The notes under the pieces were generated by a model. It was not told where the DNA came from, did no database searches, and saw nothing but the letters and a program-made list of their open reading frames with translations. This document shows positions 27,925 through 36,732 of a stretch of 64,000 nucleotides of DNA, one piece after another. The stretch spans positions 2,294,001-2,358,000 of the forward strand of contig NZ_CP063814.1 of assembly GCF_015277875.1 (NCBI RefSeq), written 5' to 3'. Each line of letters begins with the position of its first letter. Position 1 is the stretch's first letter. This stretch comes from Microbacterium luteum. Its GTDB lineage: Bacteria; Actinomycetota; Actinomycetes; Actinomycetales; Microbacteriaceae. A program made the position numbers and the translations under genes.

Positions 27925-27945
27925 CCGGTTCGACGGAGATCGTCT

Positions 27946-28704
27946 TCATCGCGCCGTGACCAGGACGCGCTTCACCTCGCGCACCTCGTCATCGGTCATG
28001 CCGTGAGCACGCAGGTAGTCCCCCGCCGATCCGTAGCGGCGGTCGATGTCGGCGAGGAGGTCCGCCATGACCGACGCCGGCGACTTCGCGGCGAGATCCT
28101 CGAGGTGGCGCGCGTGCGGATGCAGCCGCCGCAGGTGCGCGACCACCGACGTGCTGCGCCACTCCGGCAGCAGCGCCTCGGTGCGCGCGTAGTCGGCGAC
28201 GACGTCGTCGCGCTCGACATCCGCGGCGGCGAGCGCGAGCGCGACCGTCACGCCGGTGCGGTCCTTGCCCACGGTGCAGTGGACGAGAACGGGCTGCTGC
28301 GTGACGATGCCGCGCACGACCTCGACGACCCGGTCCGCCGAGTCCTCGACCAGCAGTCGGTACAGCTCGGCGAGCGAGACGTCGCGGGCGAAGAAGGACT
28401 CGACCGAGCCGAGGAACAGCGGCACGCGCAGCGTGTGAACGTCCGGCGAGCCGACGGGACTCGGCGCCTGGGCGACCTCGTCGTCATCGCGCAGGTCGAT
28501 GATCCGTCGAATGCCGAGGGCTCCGAACGCCGTCACCCCGGCACCGTCGATTCGGGCCAGGTTGCCCGAGCGGAAGAGCACGCCGGATCGCGTCACCCCG
28601 TCGCCGGCGCGCAGGCCGCCGACATCGCGCAGGTTGACGGCGCCGGGAACATCCGGCAGTGCGGGGACCCCGGATGCACCGGGGCCGGCGGATGCGCCGC
28701 TCAC
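27946..28704 (-). CDS. Tyrosine/serine protein phosphatase (PTP-like)
   Basis: A 252-residue cytoplasmic phosphatase. The P-loop is VHCTVGKDRTGV, with cysteine nucleophile and arginine in the HCxxGKDRT arrangement of bacterial PtpB-type tyrosine phosphatases. NLRDVGGL and IIDLRDDDEVA are the family's N-terminal motifs. No secretion signal is seen. The substrate is unknown. Its start codon overlaps the stop of the upstream AhpD-like gene (ATGA), so the pair is one operon. Confidence 0.88.
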   Translation of the reverse strand: MSGASAGPGASGVPALPDVPGAVNLRDVGGLRAGDGVTRSGVLFRSGNLARIDGAGVTAFGALGIRRIIDLRDDDEVAQAPSPVGSPDVHTLRVPLFLGSVESFFARDVSLAELYRLLVEDSADRVVEVVRGIVTQQPVLVHCTVGKDRTGVTVALALAAADVERDDVVADYARTEALLPEWRSTSVVAHLRRLHPHARHLEDLAAKSPASVMADLLADIDRRYGSAGDYLRAHGMTDDEVREVKRVLVTAR

Positions 28705-29174
28705 CCCTCGTCACCTCGCGGCGGCACCGGGTAGCGCCCGGCGATGGCGACGCGGTTGAAAGCGTTGATCGACACCAGCAGCCAGCTGAGCGCGACGTAC
28801 TCCTCTTCGGAGAGCACCCCGCCCACGCGGTCGTACACCGCGTCGGAGACGCCGCCGTCGTGGATGTACACGTGCGACTCGGCGAGCTCGAGCGCCGCCC
28901 GCTCCCGCTCCGAGAACACCCCCGACTCCCGCCACGTGGCGATCTGAGCGATCGTGTCCGCATCGATCCCGACCCCCAGCGCCCTGTCCACGTGGACACG
29001 CACGCAGTAGGCGCATCCGTTGCGCTGCGACACATGGATCTGCACGATCTCGGCCAGGCGCGCGTCGACCCCCGACTCGCGCGTGAGCTCGCCCACCGAC
29101 TTCGAGAACGCCGCGAGCTTCTGATACGCCTGCGGCGCCGATCGGGACAGGTGCACGCGGCGCTCTTCGCTCAT
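28701..29174 (-). CDS. Carboxymuconolactone decarboxylase/AhpD-like protein
   Basis: A 157-residue all-helical protein with the redox motif NGCAYCVRVH (CxxC followed by His) of the AhpD/CMD family, which acts in peroxide detoxification or as a thiol reductase. The C-terminal half has SWLLVSINAFNRVAIA. It is translationally coupled to the phosphatase gene. TACCCT on the minus strand six bases before the ATG may be its -10, overlapping the -10 of the divergent hydrolase gene. Confidence 0.85.
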   Translation of the reverse strand: MSEERRVHLSRSAPQAYQKLAAFSKSVGELTRESGVDARLAEIVQIHVSQRNGCAYCVRVHVDRALGVGIDADTIAQIATWRESGVFSERERAALELAESHVYIHDGGVSDAVYDRVGGVLSEEEYVALSWLLVSINAFNRVAIAGRYPVPPRGDEG

Positions 29175-29180
29175 GCGCCC

Positions 29181-29190
29181 AGGGTATCCC
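29181..29190. promoter_or_regulatory. Overlapping divergent -10 elements
   Basis: The ten bases AGGGTATCCC contain TACCCT for the minus-strand AhpD-like gene (six bases before its ATG) and TATCCC for the plus-strand hydrolase (seven bases before its ATG). The whole intergenic gap is only 23 bases, so both transcripts would have to be leaderless and mutually exclusive. Confidence 0.35.
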
Positions 29191-29197
29191 GGGGTGC

Positions 29198-30160
29198 ATG
29201 ATGGAGCGCGTGAGCGACCCCGCCGACGAGTTCTCGTTCCTGCCCGCCCAGTCCGCCGAAGCCGGGATCTCCGGCCCGCTTCCCCACGGTGAGCGCGTGC
29301 GGCTTGACCTCGCCGACGGCCGGACGCTGTCGGCGCTGGCCTTCGGATGGGAGGACGCCGAGCCGGGGCCGGCCGTGACCTTCCTGCACGGCGCGGGCCT
29401 GAACGCCCACACGTGGGACACGGTGGTGCTCGCGGCCGGCATCCCGGCGCTGGCGATCGACCTGCCCGGGCACGGCGACTCATCCTGGCGAGATGACGCC
29501 GCGTATGTCGCCCGCGTACTCGCCCCCGACGTGGCGACGGCTCTCGAGCGCTGGACCGACCGGCCGCAGCTGGTGGTGGGCCATTCGCTCGGCGGTCTGA
29601 CCGCCGCGGCGCTGGCGGCCTCGCACCCCGACCTGGTGCGCGACCTGCTCATCGTCGACATCACGCCGGGTGTGGATCCGGACGGCGGCCCGTCGGAGCT
29701 GCGCGCGTTCTTCGCCGGGCCGACCGACTGGGCCTCCCGGGACGAGCTCGTCGACCGCGCGCTGTCGTTCGGCCTCGGGGGCGGATCCCGTGAGAAGGTC
29801 GCGCGGGGCGTGTTCTTCAATTCCCGGGTGCGTGAGGACGGGCGTGTGGAGTGGAAGCACCACTTCGCGCACCTCGCGTCCGCCGCCGCCTCAGATCCCG
29901 AGGCTGCGCGGGAGATCGCCGCCCGCCAGGATGCCCTGAGCGCGGTGCTGGGCGCGTCGGGATGGGAGGATCTCGGCGCGGTGACCGCCCCGATCACGCT
30001 CATCCAGGCGAGCCGAGGATTCGTCACGGACGCCGACGCCGACCTCTTCCGCACCCGGCTGCCCGCGGCGGAGGTCATCCGGCTGAACGCCGGCCACAAT
30101 GTGCAGGAGGACGCGCCGCTGGACCTGGCCGCACTCGTGCGCGCGCACCTCAAAGAATGA
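29198..30160 (+). CDS. Alpha/beta hydrolase
   Basis: A 320-residue alpha/beta-fold hydrolase. The oxyanion region is FLHGAGLNAHTW, the nucleophile elbow GHSLGG, and the catalytic histidine is probably in NAGHNVQEDAP. No signal peptide is seen. The substrate is unknown. The start is uncertain: ATG at 29198, ATG at 29201 and GTG at 29210 are all in frame and none has a good ribosome site, which fits a leaderless message from 29198. It diverges from the AhpD-like gene. Confidence 0.85.
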   Translation: MMERVSDPADEFSFLPAQSAEAGISGPLPHGERVRLDLADGRTLSALAFGWEDAEPGPAVTFLHGAGLNAHTWDTVVLAAGIPALAIDLPGHGDSSWRDDAAYVARVLAPDVATALERWTDRPQLVVGHSLGGLTAAALAASHPDLVRDLLIVDITPGVDPDGGPSELRAFFAGPTDWASRDELVDRALSFGLGGGSREKVARGVFFNSRVREDGRVEWKHHFAHLASAAASDPEAAREIAARQDALSAVLGASGWEDLGAVTAPITLIQASRGFVTDADADLFRTRLPAAEVIRLNAGHNVQEDAPLDLAALVRAHLKE

Positions 30161-30286
30161 ACCGCGGCTTCGGACGACGCGCCGCCCCACAGCGACTCGC
30201 ATAACAACACCGCGTCTAACAACTCTGTTGCGGTGCGAGGCGACGAGTGTGCACCGGGCGCGACGGTTGCCTAGGCTGTTGTGTCG

Positions 30287-30302
30287 CACGAGGATCCTCG
30301 TG
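30287..30302. promoter_or_regulatory. 16-base perfect palindrome upstream of the peptide ABC operon
   Basis: CACGAGGATCCTCGTG is a perfect palindrome 58 bases before the ATG of the substrate-binding protein gene. Its length and place fit a dimeric repressor's operator for the five-gene operon. The regulator is not encoded nearby. Confidence 0.4.
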
Positions 30303-30360
30303 TCCACCGCGGTCGCTCGCAACCGGCGACCTCGCCGCGGATGCCCCCGAAAGGACCACC

Positions 30361-31875
30361 ATGCCCCGTCGTCCCCTGCGCGCTGCCGGTGCGCTGCTCG
30401 TCGCCGGCGCCCTCGTGCTCACCGCCTGCACCGGCGGCTCCGATGAGCCGGCTCCGACGAGCTCGGCCGCTGCCGACCCCGACGCCTCCGTCGTCATCCG
30501 CCTCGTGCTGGAGCCGGGGAATCTCGACATCCGCCAGACCGCGGGGGCCGCTCTCGACCAGATCCTGATCGACAACGTCTACCAGGGCCTGGTCGCCCGA
30601 ACCGCCGACCAGGAGATCGTGCCGTCCCTCGCCAGCGACTACGAGGTCTCCGAGGACGGTCTGACGTACACGTTCGAGCTGCGGGAGGGTGTCACCTTCC
30701 ACGATGGACAGGAGCTGACGCCCGACGACGTCGTCTGGTCTCTCGAGACCCGTCGCGACACCCCGGAGTGGCGCGACTCATCGCGCCTGGCGAACGTCGA
30801 ATCCATCACTGCCGACGGCCAGACGATCACCCTCACACTGTCCGAGCCGGACTCGACGCTGCTGTGGAATCTCACCGGACGCGCCGGGATCGTGCTGAAG
30901 GAGGGCGACGAGGTCGACTACCAGACCGACGCCAACGGCACCGGCCCGTTCGTCCTCGACGACTGGCTGCAGGGCGACAGCATCACCTTCGTGCGCAACG
31001 AGACCTACTGGGGAGAACCCGCGGGCGTCGCAGAGGTCGTGTTCGACTACATCCCCGACAATCAGGCCGCGCTCAACGCCGCTCTCGCCGGCGAGGTCGA
31101 CGTGCTCACCGGGTTCGACGCCACCCTCGGCGATCAGGTCGAAGAGGGAGGCGACTTCGAGCTGGTGCTCGGCGAGTCGACCGACAAGGGCACGCTCGCG
31201 TTCAACCAGACCGAGGGCAGCCCCTTGGCCGACCAGCGCGTGCGCCAGGCGATCCGCCAGGCGATCGACCACGAGGCGTTCATCGAGGCGGCCCAGTCCG
31301 GCCAGACGCTGTACGGTCCCATCCCGCCGCTCGACCCCGGCCACGAAGACCTGTCCGACGTGGCGCCGTACGACCCCGAGGCGGCTCGGGAGCTGCTCGC
31401 CGAGGCCGACGCGGAGGATCTCGAACTGACCCTCACCATTCCGAACTTCTACCCGACGACGATCCCGCAGATCCTCGTGTCGAACCTCAACGAGGTCGGC
31501 ATCACGCTCGAGGTCGAGTCGGTCGATTTCCCGACCTGGCTCAACGACGTGTACACGAACAAGGACTACGAGCTCAGCTTCGTGCTGCACACCGAGGCGC
31601 ACGACTTCGAGAACTGGGCGAACCCCGACTACTACTTCACCTACGACAACCCCGAGGTGCAGGACCTGTACGCGCAGTCGGTCGCAGCAACGGACCCCGC
31701 CGAAGCCGAGGCGCTGCTCGCCGAGGCGGCGCGCATCGTGTCGGAGGATGCGGCGGCGGACTGGCTGTACAACGGCGCCTCGGTGCTCGCGGTGGGGACT
31801 AACATCTCGAACATGCCCTCGACGAACGTCAACGAGCGCCTGGGACTCGCAGAGATCACCAAGAGCGACGGGTGA
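30361..31875 (+). CDS. Peptide/nickel-type ABC transporter substrate-binding lipoprotein
   Basis: A 504-residue extracytoplasmic solute-binding protein of family 5 (SBP_bac_5, DppA/OppA/NikA). The N-terminus is a lipoprotein signal with lipobox LTAC at about 21-24. The SBP5 region includes YEVSEDGLTYTFELREGV and FHDGQELTPDDVV. It delivers a peptide or similar ligand to the permeases encoded next. The start has GAAAGGA upstream. It leads a five-gene operon joined by overlapping start and stop codons. Confidence 0.92.
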   Translation: MPRRPLRAAGALLVAGALVLTACTGGSDEPAPTSSAAADPDASVVIRLVLEPGNLDIRQTAGAALDQILIDNVYQGLVARTADQEIVPSLASDYEVSEDGLTYTFELREGVTFHDGQELTPDDVVWSLETRRDTPEWRDSSRLANVESITADGQTITLTLSEPDSTLLWNLTGRAGIVLKEGDEVDYQTDANGTGPFVLDDWLQGDSITFVRNETYWGEPAGVAEVVFDYIPDNQAALNAALAGEVDVLTGFDATLGDQVEEGGDFELVLGESTDKGTLAFNQTEGSPLADQRVRQAIRQAIDHEAFIEAAQSGQTLYGPIPPLDPGHEDLSDVAPYDPEAARELLAEADAEDLELTLTIPNFYPTTIPQILVSNLNEVGITLEVESVDFPTWLNDVYTNKDYELSFVLHTEAHDFENWANPDYYFTYDNPEVQDLYAQSVAATDPAEAEALLAEAARIVSEDAAADWLYNGASVLAVGTNISNMPSTNVNERLGLAEITKSDG

Positions 31876-32822
31876 TCCGCTACGCGCTGACACGGCTGGC
31901 CCTGCTGCTGCTCGGGCTGTTCGTGGCCAGCGTGGTGATCTTCCTCACGCTGCGCGTGCTGCCCGGTGACATCGCGCAGGTGATCGCCGGGCAGAACGCG
32001 ACCCCCGAACAGGTCACCGCCATCCGCGCGAGCCTCGGCCTGGATGCCCCGCTTCCCGCCCAGTACCTGGACTGGATCGGCGGCGTGTTCCGCGGCGACC
32101 TCGGCTCGTCGCTGCTGACCGGCACGCCGGTCGTCACGGAACTGGCGGAGAAGGCGCGCGTCACGGTCCCGCTCGGGATCCTGGCCATGGCCTTCGCCCT
32201 GCTCATCAGCGCTCCCCTGGGCGTGCTGTCGGCGCTGCAGCGCGGTCGCGCCCTCGGCACGGGCCTGACCGTGGGCGCCCAGACCATCGCTGCGGTCCCC
32301 GTCGTGTGGGCGGGAATGATGCTGGTCGTCGTCTTCGCCGTCTGGCTCGGATGGCTGCCGGCCCAGGGCTTCCCTCGCGCGGGGTGGGCCGACCCGGCCG
32401 CCGCGCTGCGCGCGCTCCTGCTGCCGGCACTGACGATCGGCGCCGTCGAGGGCGCCATGCTGATGCGATTCGTGCGCTCGGCGACGCTGCAGGCGGTCGG
32501 ACAGGACTACGTCCGCACCGCCGCGGCGAAAGGGCTCACCCGCACGCACGCTCTCCTCCGGCACGGTCTGCCCAACGTGGGCCTGTCGGTGATCTCGGTC
32601 CTCGGCCTCCAGGTCGCCGGCATCATCGTCGGCGCGGTCGTCATCGAGGAGCTGTTCTCGCTGCCGGGCATCGGCCGGATGCTCGTCGACGACGTGCAGA
32701 ATCGCAATCTGCCGATGGTGCAGGGCGAGCTGCTCGCCCTCACCGGGTTCGTGCTCATCGTCGGGTTCCTCGTCGACCTGCTGCATCGGTCGATCGACCC
32801 GCGACAGCGGGAGGCGGCGTGA
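31872..32822 (+). CDS. Peptide-type ABC transporter permease (DppB-like)
   Basis: A 316-residue inner-membrane permease with six membrane segments, an N-terminal LRVLPGDIAQVIAG typical of DppB/OppB, and the EAA cytoplasmic loop around YVRTAAAKGLTRTHALLRHG that contacts the ATPase. The start is GTG overlapping the stop of the substrate-binding gene. It pairs with the next gene to form the membrane channel. Confidence 0.93.
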   Translation: MIRYALTRLALLLLGLFVASVVIFLTLRVLPGDIAQVIAGQNATPEQVTAIRASLGLDAPLPAQYLDWIGGVFRGDLGSSLLTGTPVVTELAEKARVTVPLGILAMAFALLISAPLGVLSALQRGRALGTGLTVGAQTIAAVPVVWAGMMLVVVFAVWLGWLPAQGFPRAGWADPAAALRALLLPALTIGAVEGAMLMRFVRSATLQAVGQDYVRTAAAKGLTRTHALLRHGLPNVGLSVISVLGLQVAGIIVGAVVIEELFSLPGIGRMLVDDVQNRNLPMVQGELLALTGFVLIVGFLVDLLHRSIDPRQREAA

Positions 32823-33715
32823 CCTCCCCGACCCGACGCGGCGCGCTCGCCCGCCTGTGGGCACTGTCGACCGGACGCTTCGGGCTGGTCGTGGCGGCCG
32901 CGGTCGTCGCGACGGCCGCGGTATCGCTGTTCTGGACCCCGTTCGATCCGCAGCAGGTCGACATCCCCGGGCGTTGGGCAGCTCCGGGATGGCCCCACGT
33001 GCTCGGCACCGACGCTTCCGGCCGCGACATCCTGAGCCTCATCATGGCCGGAGCACGCACCACCGTCGTCGTCGCGGTCGGGGCGGGCGTGATCGCGACC
33101 GTGATCGGCATCGCCCTCGCGGCGCTCGGGGCCCTCACCGCCCGGTGGATCCGCGAGTCCACCGCGGTTCTCGTCGACGTCATGATCGCCTTCCCGGTGC
33201 TGCTGATCGCGATGATGATCTCCTCGGTCTGGGGCGGGTCGCTCGCGGTGGTCGTGTGGTCTGTCGGGATCGGATTCGGCGTCAACGTCGCCCGGGTCAC
33301 CCGTCCGGAACTGCGTCGCGTGCTGCACAGCGACTTCGTGCTCGCCGGCCGTGCCGCAGGGCTCACACCGCTGCAGAACCTCGGCATCCATCTGCTCCCC
33401 AACGTCGCCCCCGTGTTCATCGTGCAGCTGTCGTGGGCGATGGCGGTGGCGGTGCTCGCCGAGGCGGGCCTGTCGTACCTCGGGTTCGGTGCGCCGGTCA
33501 CCGAACCCAGTTGGGGCCTGCTCCTGGCCGAGCTGCAGAGCTACATCACGGTGTATCCGCTCTCGGTCGTGTGGCCGGGGCTGGCGATCACGATCACGGT
33601 GCTCGGGCTCAATCTGCTCGGCGACGCCCTGCGCGAGGCCACCGACCCGACGCTCGCCCGACGCGGCGGCGCTGCGCGCGAAGCGCGCTCCCATGTGCCG
33701 GAGGTGGTCGCATGA
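32819..33715 (+). CDS. Peptide-type ABC transporter permease (DppC-like)
   Basis: A 298-residue permease. It has HVLGTDASGRDILS near the N-terminus, a hallmark of DppC/OppC, six membrane segments and an EAA loop at FVLAGRAAGLTPLQNLGIHLLPN. The start is GTG overlapping the stop of the previous permease (GTGA), and its own stop overlaps the ATPase start, so all are translationally coupled. Confidence 0.93.
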   Translation: MTSPTRRGALARLWALSTGRFGLVVAAAVVATAAVSLFWTPFDPQQVDIPGRWAAPGWPHVLGTDASGRDILSLIMAGARTTVVVAVGAGVIATVIGIALAALGALTARWIRESTAVLVDVMIAFPVLLIAMMISSVWGGSLAVVVWSVGIGFGVNVARVTRPELRRVLHSDFVLAGRAAGLTPLQNLGIHLLPNVAPVFIVQLSWAMAVAVLAEAGLSYLGFGAPVTEPSWGLLLAELQSYITVYPLSVVWPGLAITITVLGLNLLGDALREATDPTLARRGGAAREARSHVPEVVA

Positions 33716-34500
33716 GCCTCGAGGTCACCGGCCTGCAGATCGAGATCGACGGGCACCGCGTCGTCGACGACGTGAGCTTCGACGTGCCCGCCGGGGCGCG
33801 GCTGGGGCTGATCGGCGAGTCCGGGTCCGGCAAGTCCCTCACGGCACTGGCGATCCTCGGGCTGCTGCCGGAGGGGGCCGTCGCGAGCGGCAGCGTGCGG
33901 TGGAAGGGCGAAGAGATCCTCGGGATGCCCGATCGCGAGCTCGCGCGCCTGCGGGGCGACGAGATCGGCATCGTGTTCCAGGAGCCGCGCACGGCGCTGA
34001 ATCCGATCCGCACGATCGGGCGACAGATCGGCGAGCCCGCGCGCATCCATGAAGGCCTCTCTCGACGCGCCGCGGCCGCGCGCGCGGTGGACGAAGCACG
34101 ACGCGTGTCGTTGGCGGATCCGGAGGGCATCGTCTCCCGGTACCCGCACCAGCTGTCCGGCGGCCAGCGGCAGCGCGCCGCGATCGCCATGGCCCTCGCC
34201 GGCCGTCCCGCACTGCTCATCGCCGACGAACCCACGACGGCGCTGGATGTCACCATCCAGGCCGAGATCCTCGACCTGCTGCTCTCTCTCGTGGATCACG
34301 ACGGCATGTCGCTCGTGTTCATCACCCACGACCTCGCTGTCCTCGCGCAGATCGCGAGCTACGGCGTCGTTCTCGAGCGCGGGCGCGTCGTCGAATCGGC
34401 ACCGGTGGCCGACCTGCTCTCCCGCCCGGTCTCGGCGGTCACGCAGGGCCTGCTGCGCGATGCCACCGCCACCCTGTGGCGCCCGGGAGCGGGCGCATGA
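33712..34500 (+). CDS. Peptide-type ABC transporter ATP-binding protein (DppD-like)
   Basis: A 262-residue ATPase with Walker A GESGSGKS, signature LSGGQRQRAA, Walker B LLIADEPTTALD and the switch His in FITHDLAV. It is shorter than E. coli DppD and ends soon after the ATPase core, without the C-terminal oligopeptide extension. It forms the heterodimeric motor with the next gene product. Confidence 0.93.
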   Translation: MSLEVTGLQIEIDGHRVVDDVSFDVPAGARLGLIGESGSGKSLTALAILGLLPEGAVASGSVRWKGEEILGMPDRELARLRGDEIGIVFQEPRTALNPIRTIGRQIGEPARIHEGLSRRAAAARAVDEARRVSLADPEGIVSRYPHQLSGGQRQRAAIAMALAGRPALLIADEPTTALDVTIQAEILDLLLSLVDHDGMSLVFITHDLAVLAQIASYGVVLERGRVVESAPVADLLSRPVSAVTQGLLRDATATLWRPGAGA

Positions 34501-35297
34501 CCGCTCCGACCTTCCGTGCCCGCGGGCTCGTGCGCCGCTTTCGCGGACCGCGCCCGGCACCCTTCGCCGCGCCCACCTGGACGACCGCCCTCGACGACGT
34601 CGACATCGACATCGACGCCGGAGCTCGCGTGGGCATCATCGGCGAGTCGGGCTCGGGGAAATCCACCCTGGTGCGCGTGCTTCTCGGCCTCGACGCCCCC
34701 ACCGCGGGAACCGTCGAGTTCGACGGCCGCCGGGTCGACGCCCGAGAGCGCGCGCGGCAGCTGCATTGGCTGCGCCGGCAGACCGGCATCGTGTTCCAGG
34801 ATCCCTATGGCTCCCTCGACCCGCGGATGAGCGTCGGGCGGATCGTCGCCGAACCGCTGTTCGCTCTCGGGATCGACGGCGACCGGCGTGCGCGGGTGCG
34901 CCAGACGCTGGAACGGGTGGGGCTCGACCCGGCCATGGCCGCGCGATATCCCCACGAGTTCTCCGGCGGACAGCGCCAGCGGATCGCGCTGGCGCGTGCG
35001 ATCGTGCACCGACCCCGCGTGCTCGTGGGCGACGAGCCGATGAGCGCCCTCGACGTCACGGTACGCGCGCAGATCCTGCGCCTGATCGACGACCTCCGTC
35101 GCGACGAGGGATTCACCCTCGTGATGGTCTCCCACGACATCGGCGTCGTGCAGAACCTCTGCACCGACGTGATCGTGATGAAGGACGGCCGGGTCGTCGA
35201 AGAGGGACCCACCGAGAAGGTGCTTCTTCAACCGCAGGTGGCGTACACACGGCGGCTGCTGGCTTCCATCCCCACGATCGAGCCACCGCGATCCTGA
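34497..35297 (+). CDS. Peptide-type ABC transporter ATP-binding protein (DppF/OppF-like)
   Basis: A 266-residue ATPase with Walker A GESGSGKST, signature FSGGQRQRIA, Walker B VLVGDEPMSALD and switch His in VSHDIGV. In place of the usual A-D-E Walker B it reads GDEP, still with the catalytic glutamate. It starts with an ATGA overlap and closes the five-gene operon. The next gene begins 39 bases on. Confidence 0.93.
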   Translation: MTAPTFRARGLVRRFRGPRPAPFAAPTWTTALDDVDIDIDAGARVGIIGESGSGKSTLVRVLLGLDAPTAGTVEFDGRRVDARERARQLHWLRRQTGIVFQDPYGSLDPRMSVGRIVAEPLFALGIDGDRRARVRQTLERVGLDPAMAARYPHEFSGGQRQRIALARAIVHRPRVLVGDEPMSALDVTVRAQILRLIDDLRRDEGFTLVMVSHDIGVVQNLCTDVIVMKDGRVVEEGPTEKVLLQPQVAYTRRLLASIPTIEPPRS

Positions 35298-35327
35298 TCG
35301 CTTCCGCGTGTCGGAGCATCGCCCTAA

Positions 35328-35333
35328 CCTCGG
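35328..35333 (+). promoter_or_regulatory. -10-like TAACCT before the M4 protease gene
   Basis: The hexamer TAACCT lies a few bases before the ATG at 35337, at the short spacing seen at several other genes here, so the protease may be expressed from a leaderless transcript independent of the ABC operon. The exact edges are approximate by one or two bases. Confidence 0.3.
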
Positions 35334-35336
35334 GAC

Positions 35337-36407
35337 ATGCCCGCAGATCGCCGTGTCCCGTCCGCGCCGGGGATCGTCCCGCCGTATCTCCTCGCCCGCA
35401 TCGCCGCCGTGCCCGAGACGCGATGGGAGCGGGCAGCCCACGCCGCACGCGTGACCCTCGAGGTGCACCGGGAGTACCGGCCGGCTCCCGCGGCTGACCC
35501 GCACATCCGCTCAGCTGTCTCGTCGACTCCGGCGGCCGCACGCGAGATCGCCGACGCGCAGCACCGCGAGGAGCTCCCCGGCGTCGTGGTGCGACGGGAG
35601 GGCGAACCGCCGACGGCCGACGCCGTCGTCGACGAGGCCTACGACGGGCTGGGCGCCACGGCGTCGTTCTTCCGCGACGTCTACGGCCGAGCCGGCATCG
35701 ATGCCGGGGGCGGCAGGCTCCTGGCGAGCGTGCACTACGGCCGTGCCTACGACAACGCGTTCTGGAACGGCGAGCGCATGGTCTTCGGTGACGGCGACGG
35801 CGAGGTGTTCCGAGGCTTCACGGGCTCCCTGTCCGTCATCGCCCACGAACTCGCGCACGGCGTCACCGAAGACGAGGGCGGGCTGGACTACGTCGGTCAG
35901 TCGGGTGCTCTCAACGAGTCCCTCTCCGACGTGTTCGGGGTGCTCACCGAGCAGCACGCCCGCGGCCAGACCGCGCGGGAGGCGAGCTGGCTCATCGGCG
36001 CCGAGATCTTCACCGAGCAGGTGCAGGGGATGGCGCTGCGCTCGCTCGCGCAGCCCGGCACCGCCTACGACGACGATGTGCTCGGTCGCGATCCCCAGCC
36101 CGCGCACATGCGCGACTTCGTCGTCACCGCCGACGACAACGGCGGCGTGCACATCAACTCCGGCATCCCCAACAAGGCGTTCCACCTCGTCGCGACCGCA
36201 CTCGGCGGATGGGCGTGGGAGCGCGCGGGCCGCATCTGGTACGACACCCTCGTCTCCCGCGTCCTCCCCCGAACGTGCGATTTCGTCACCTTCGCACGCG
36301 CCACGATCGCCACCGCCGCCGCGGTGTACGGTGAGGTCTCGGAGGAAACCGATGCCGTGCGTTCGGCCTGGTCCGGCGTCGGTGTGATCGATGGCAGCAC
36401 CGGATGA
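35337..36407 (+). CDS. Protealysin-like M4 metallopeptidase
   Basis: A 356-residue thermolysin-family zinc protease without a secretion signal. The zinc motif HELAHGVTE has HExxH at 170-174, the third ligand is E194 in GALNESLSD, and a catalytic His is in the C-terminal GVHINSGIPN. Near the N-terminus is PPYLL at 15-19, the PPL motif of the short propeptide in protealysin-like precursors, unlike the long FTP/PepSY propeptide of secreted thermolysins. The next gene overlaps by 17 bases and looks like the inhibitor emfourin, as in other protealysin operons. The protein may act in the cytoplasm or be exported by a non-Sec route. Confidence 0.92.
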   Translation: MPADRRVPSAPGIVPPYLLARIAAVPETRWERAAHAARVTLEVHREYRPAPAADPHIRSAVSSTPAAAREIADAQHREELPGVVVRREGEPPTADAVVDEAYDGLGATASFFRDVYGRAGIDAGGGRLLASVHYGRAYDNAFWNGERMVFGDGDGEVFRGFTGSLSVIAHELAHGVTEDEGGLDYVGQSGALNESLSDVFGVLTEQHARGQTAREASWLIGAEIFTEQVQGMALRSLAQPGTAYDDDVLGRDPQPAHMRDFVVTADDNGGVHINSGIPNKAFHLVATALGGWAWERAGRIWYDTLVSRVLPRTCDFVTFARATIATAAAVYGEVSEETDAVRSAWSGVGVIDGSTG

Positions 36408-36726
36408 GCCCGAAACGGCAAGCGATGCGACCGCGCCGCATCTCGTCGCCGTCGTGGTGCGACGAACCGGCGGAATCGCGGGCGTTCCGCGCCAGTGGGC
36501 CGCGCATCCCGCACCCGACGACGGACGCCTGACCGATCTCGTCGCCCGGTGTCCGTGGCACGAGGTTCCCCCCGAGGAGCCGTCGGGTGCCGATCGCTTC
36601 GCCTGGCAGGTCACCGTTCGGTGGGATACCGACGACGAGCGGCATGCCGCGCTGCCCGACCGAGCGGTCCTCGGACCGTGGCGCGACCTCATCGAGGCCG
36701 TGAGGAACGCCGGCGGCAGCGCGTGA
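36391..36726 (+). CDS. Emfourin-like M4 protease inhibitor
   Basis: A 111-residue protein whose ATG lies 17 bases inside the protease gene. It carries RRTGGIAGVPRQW at about 24-36, the conserved RxGGxAG stretch of the emfourin family, and a C-terminal LPDRAVLGPWRDLI helix. Emfourin of Serratia is a slow tight-binding inhibitor of protealysin and is encoded downstream of it. The inhibitory role here is inferred from motif and gene order. It ends six bases from the convergent acetyltransferase gene. Confidence 0.78.
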   Translation: MAAPDEPETASDATAPHLVAVVVRRTGGIAGVPRQWAAHPAPDDGRLTDLVARCPWHEVPPEEPSGADRFAWQVTVRWDTDDERHAALPDRAVLGPWRDLIEAVRNAGGSA

Positions 36727-36732
36727 GCGCGG

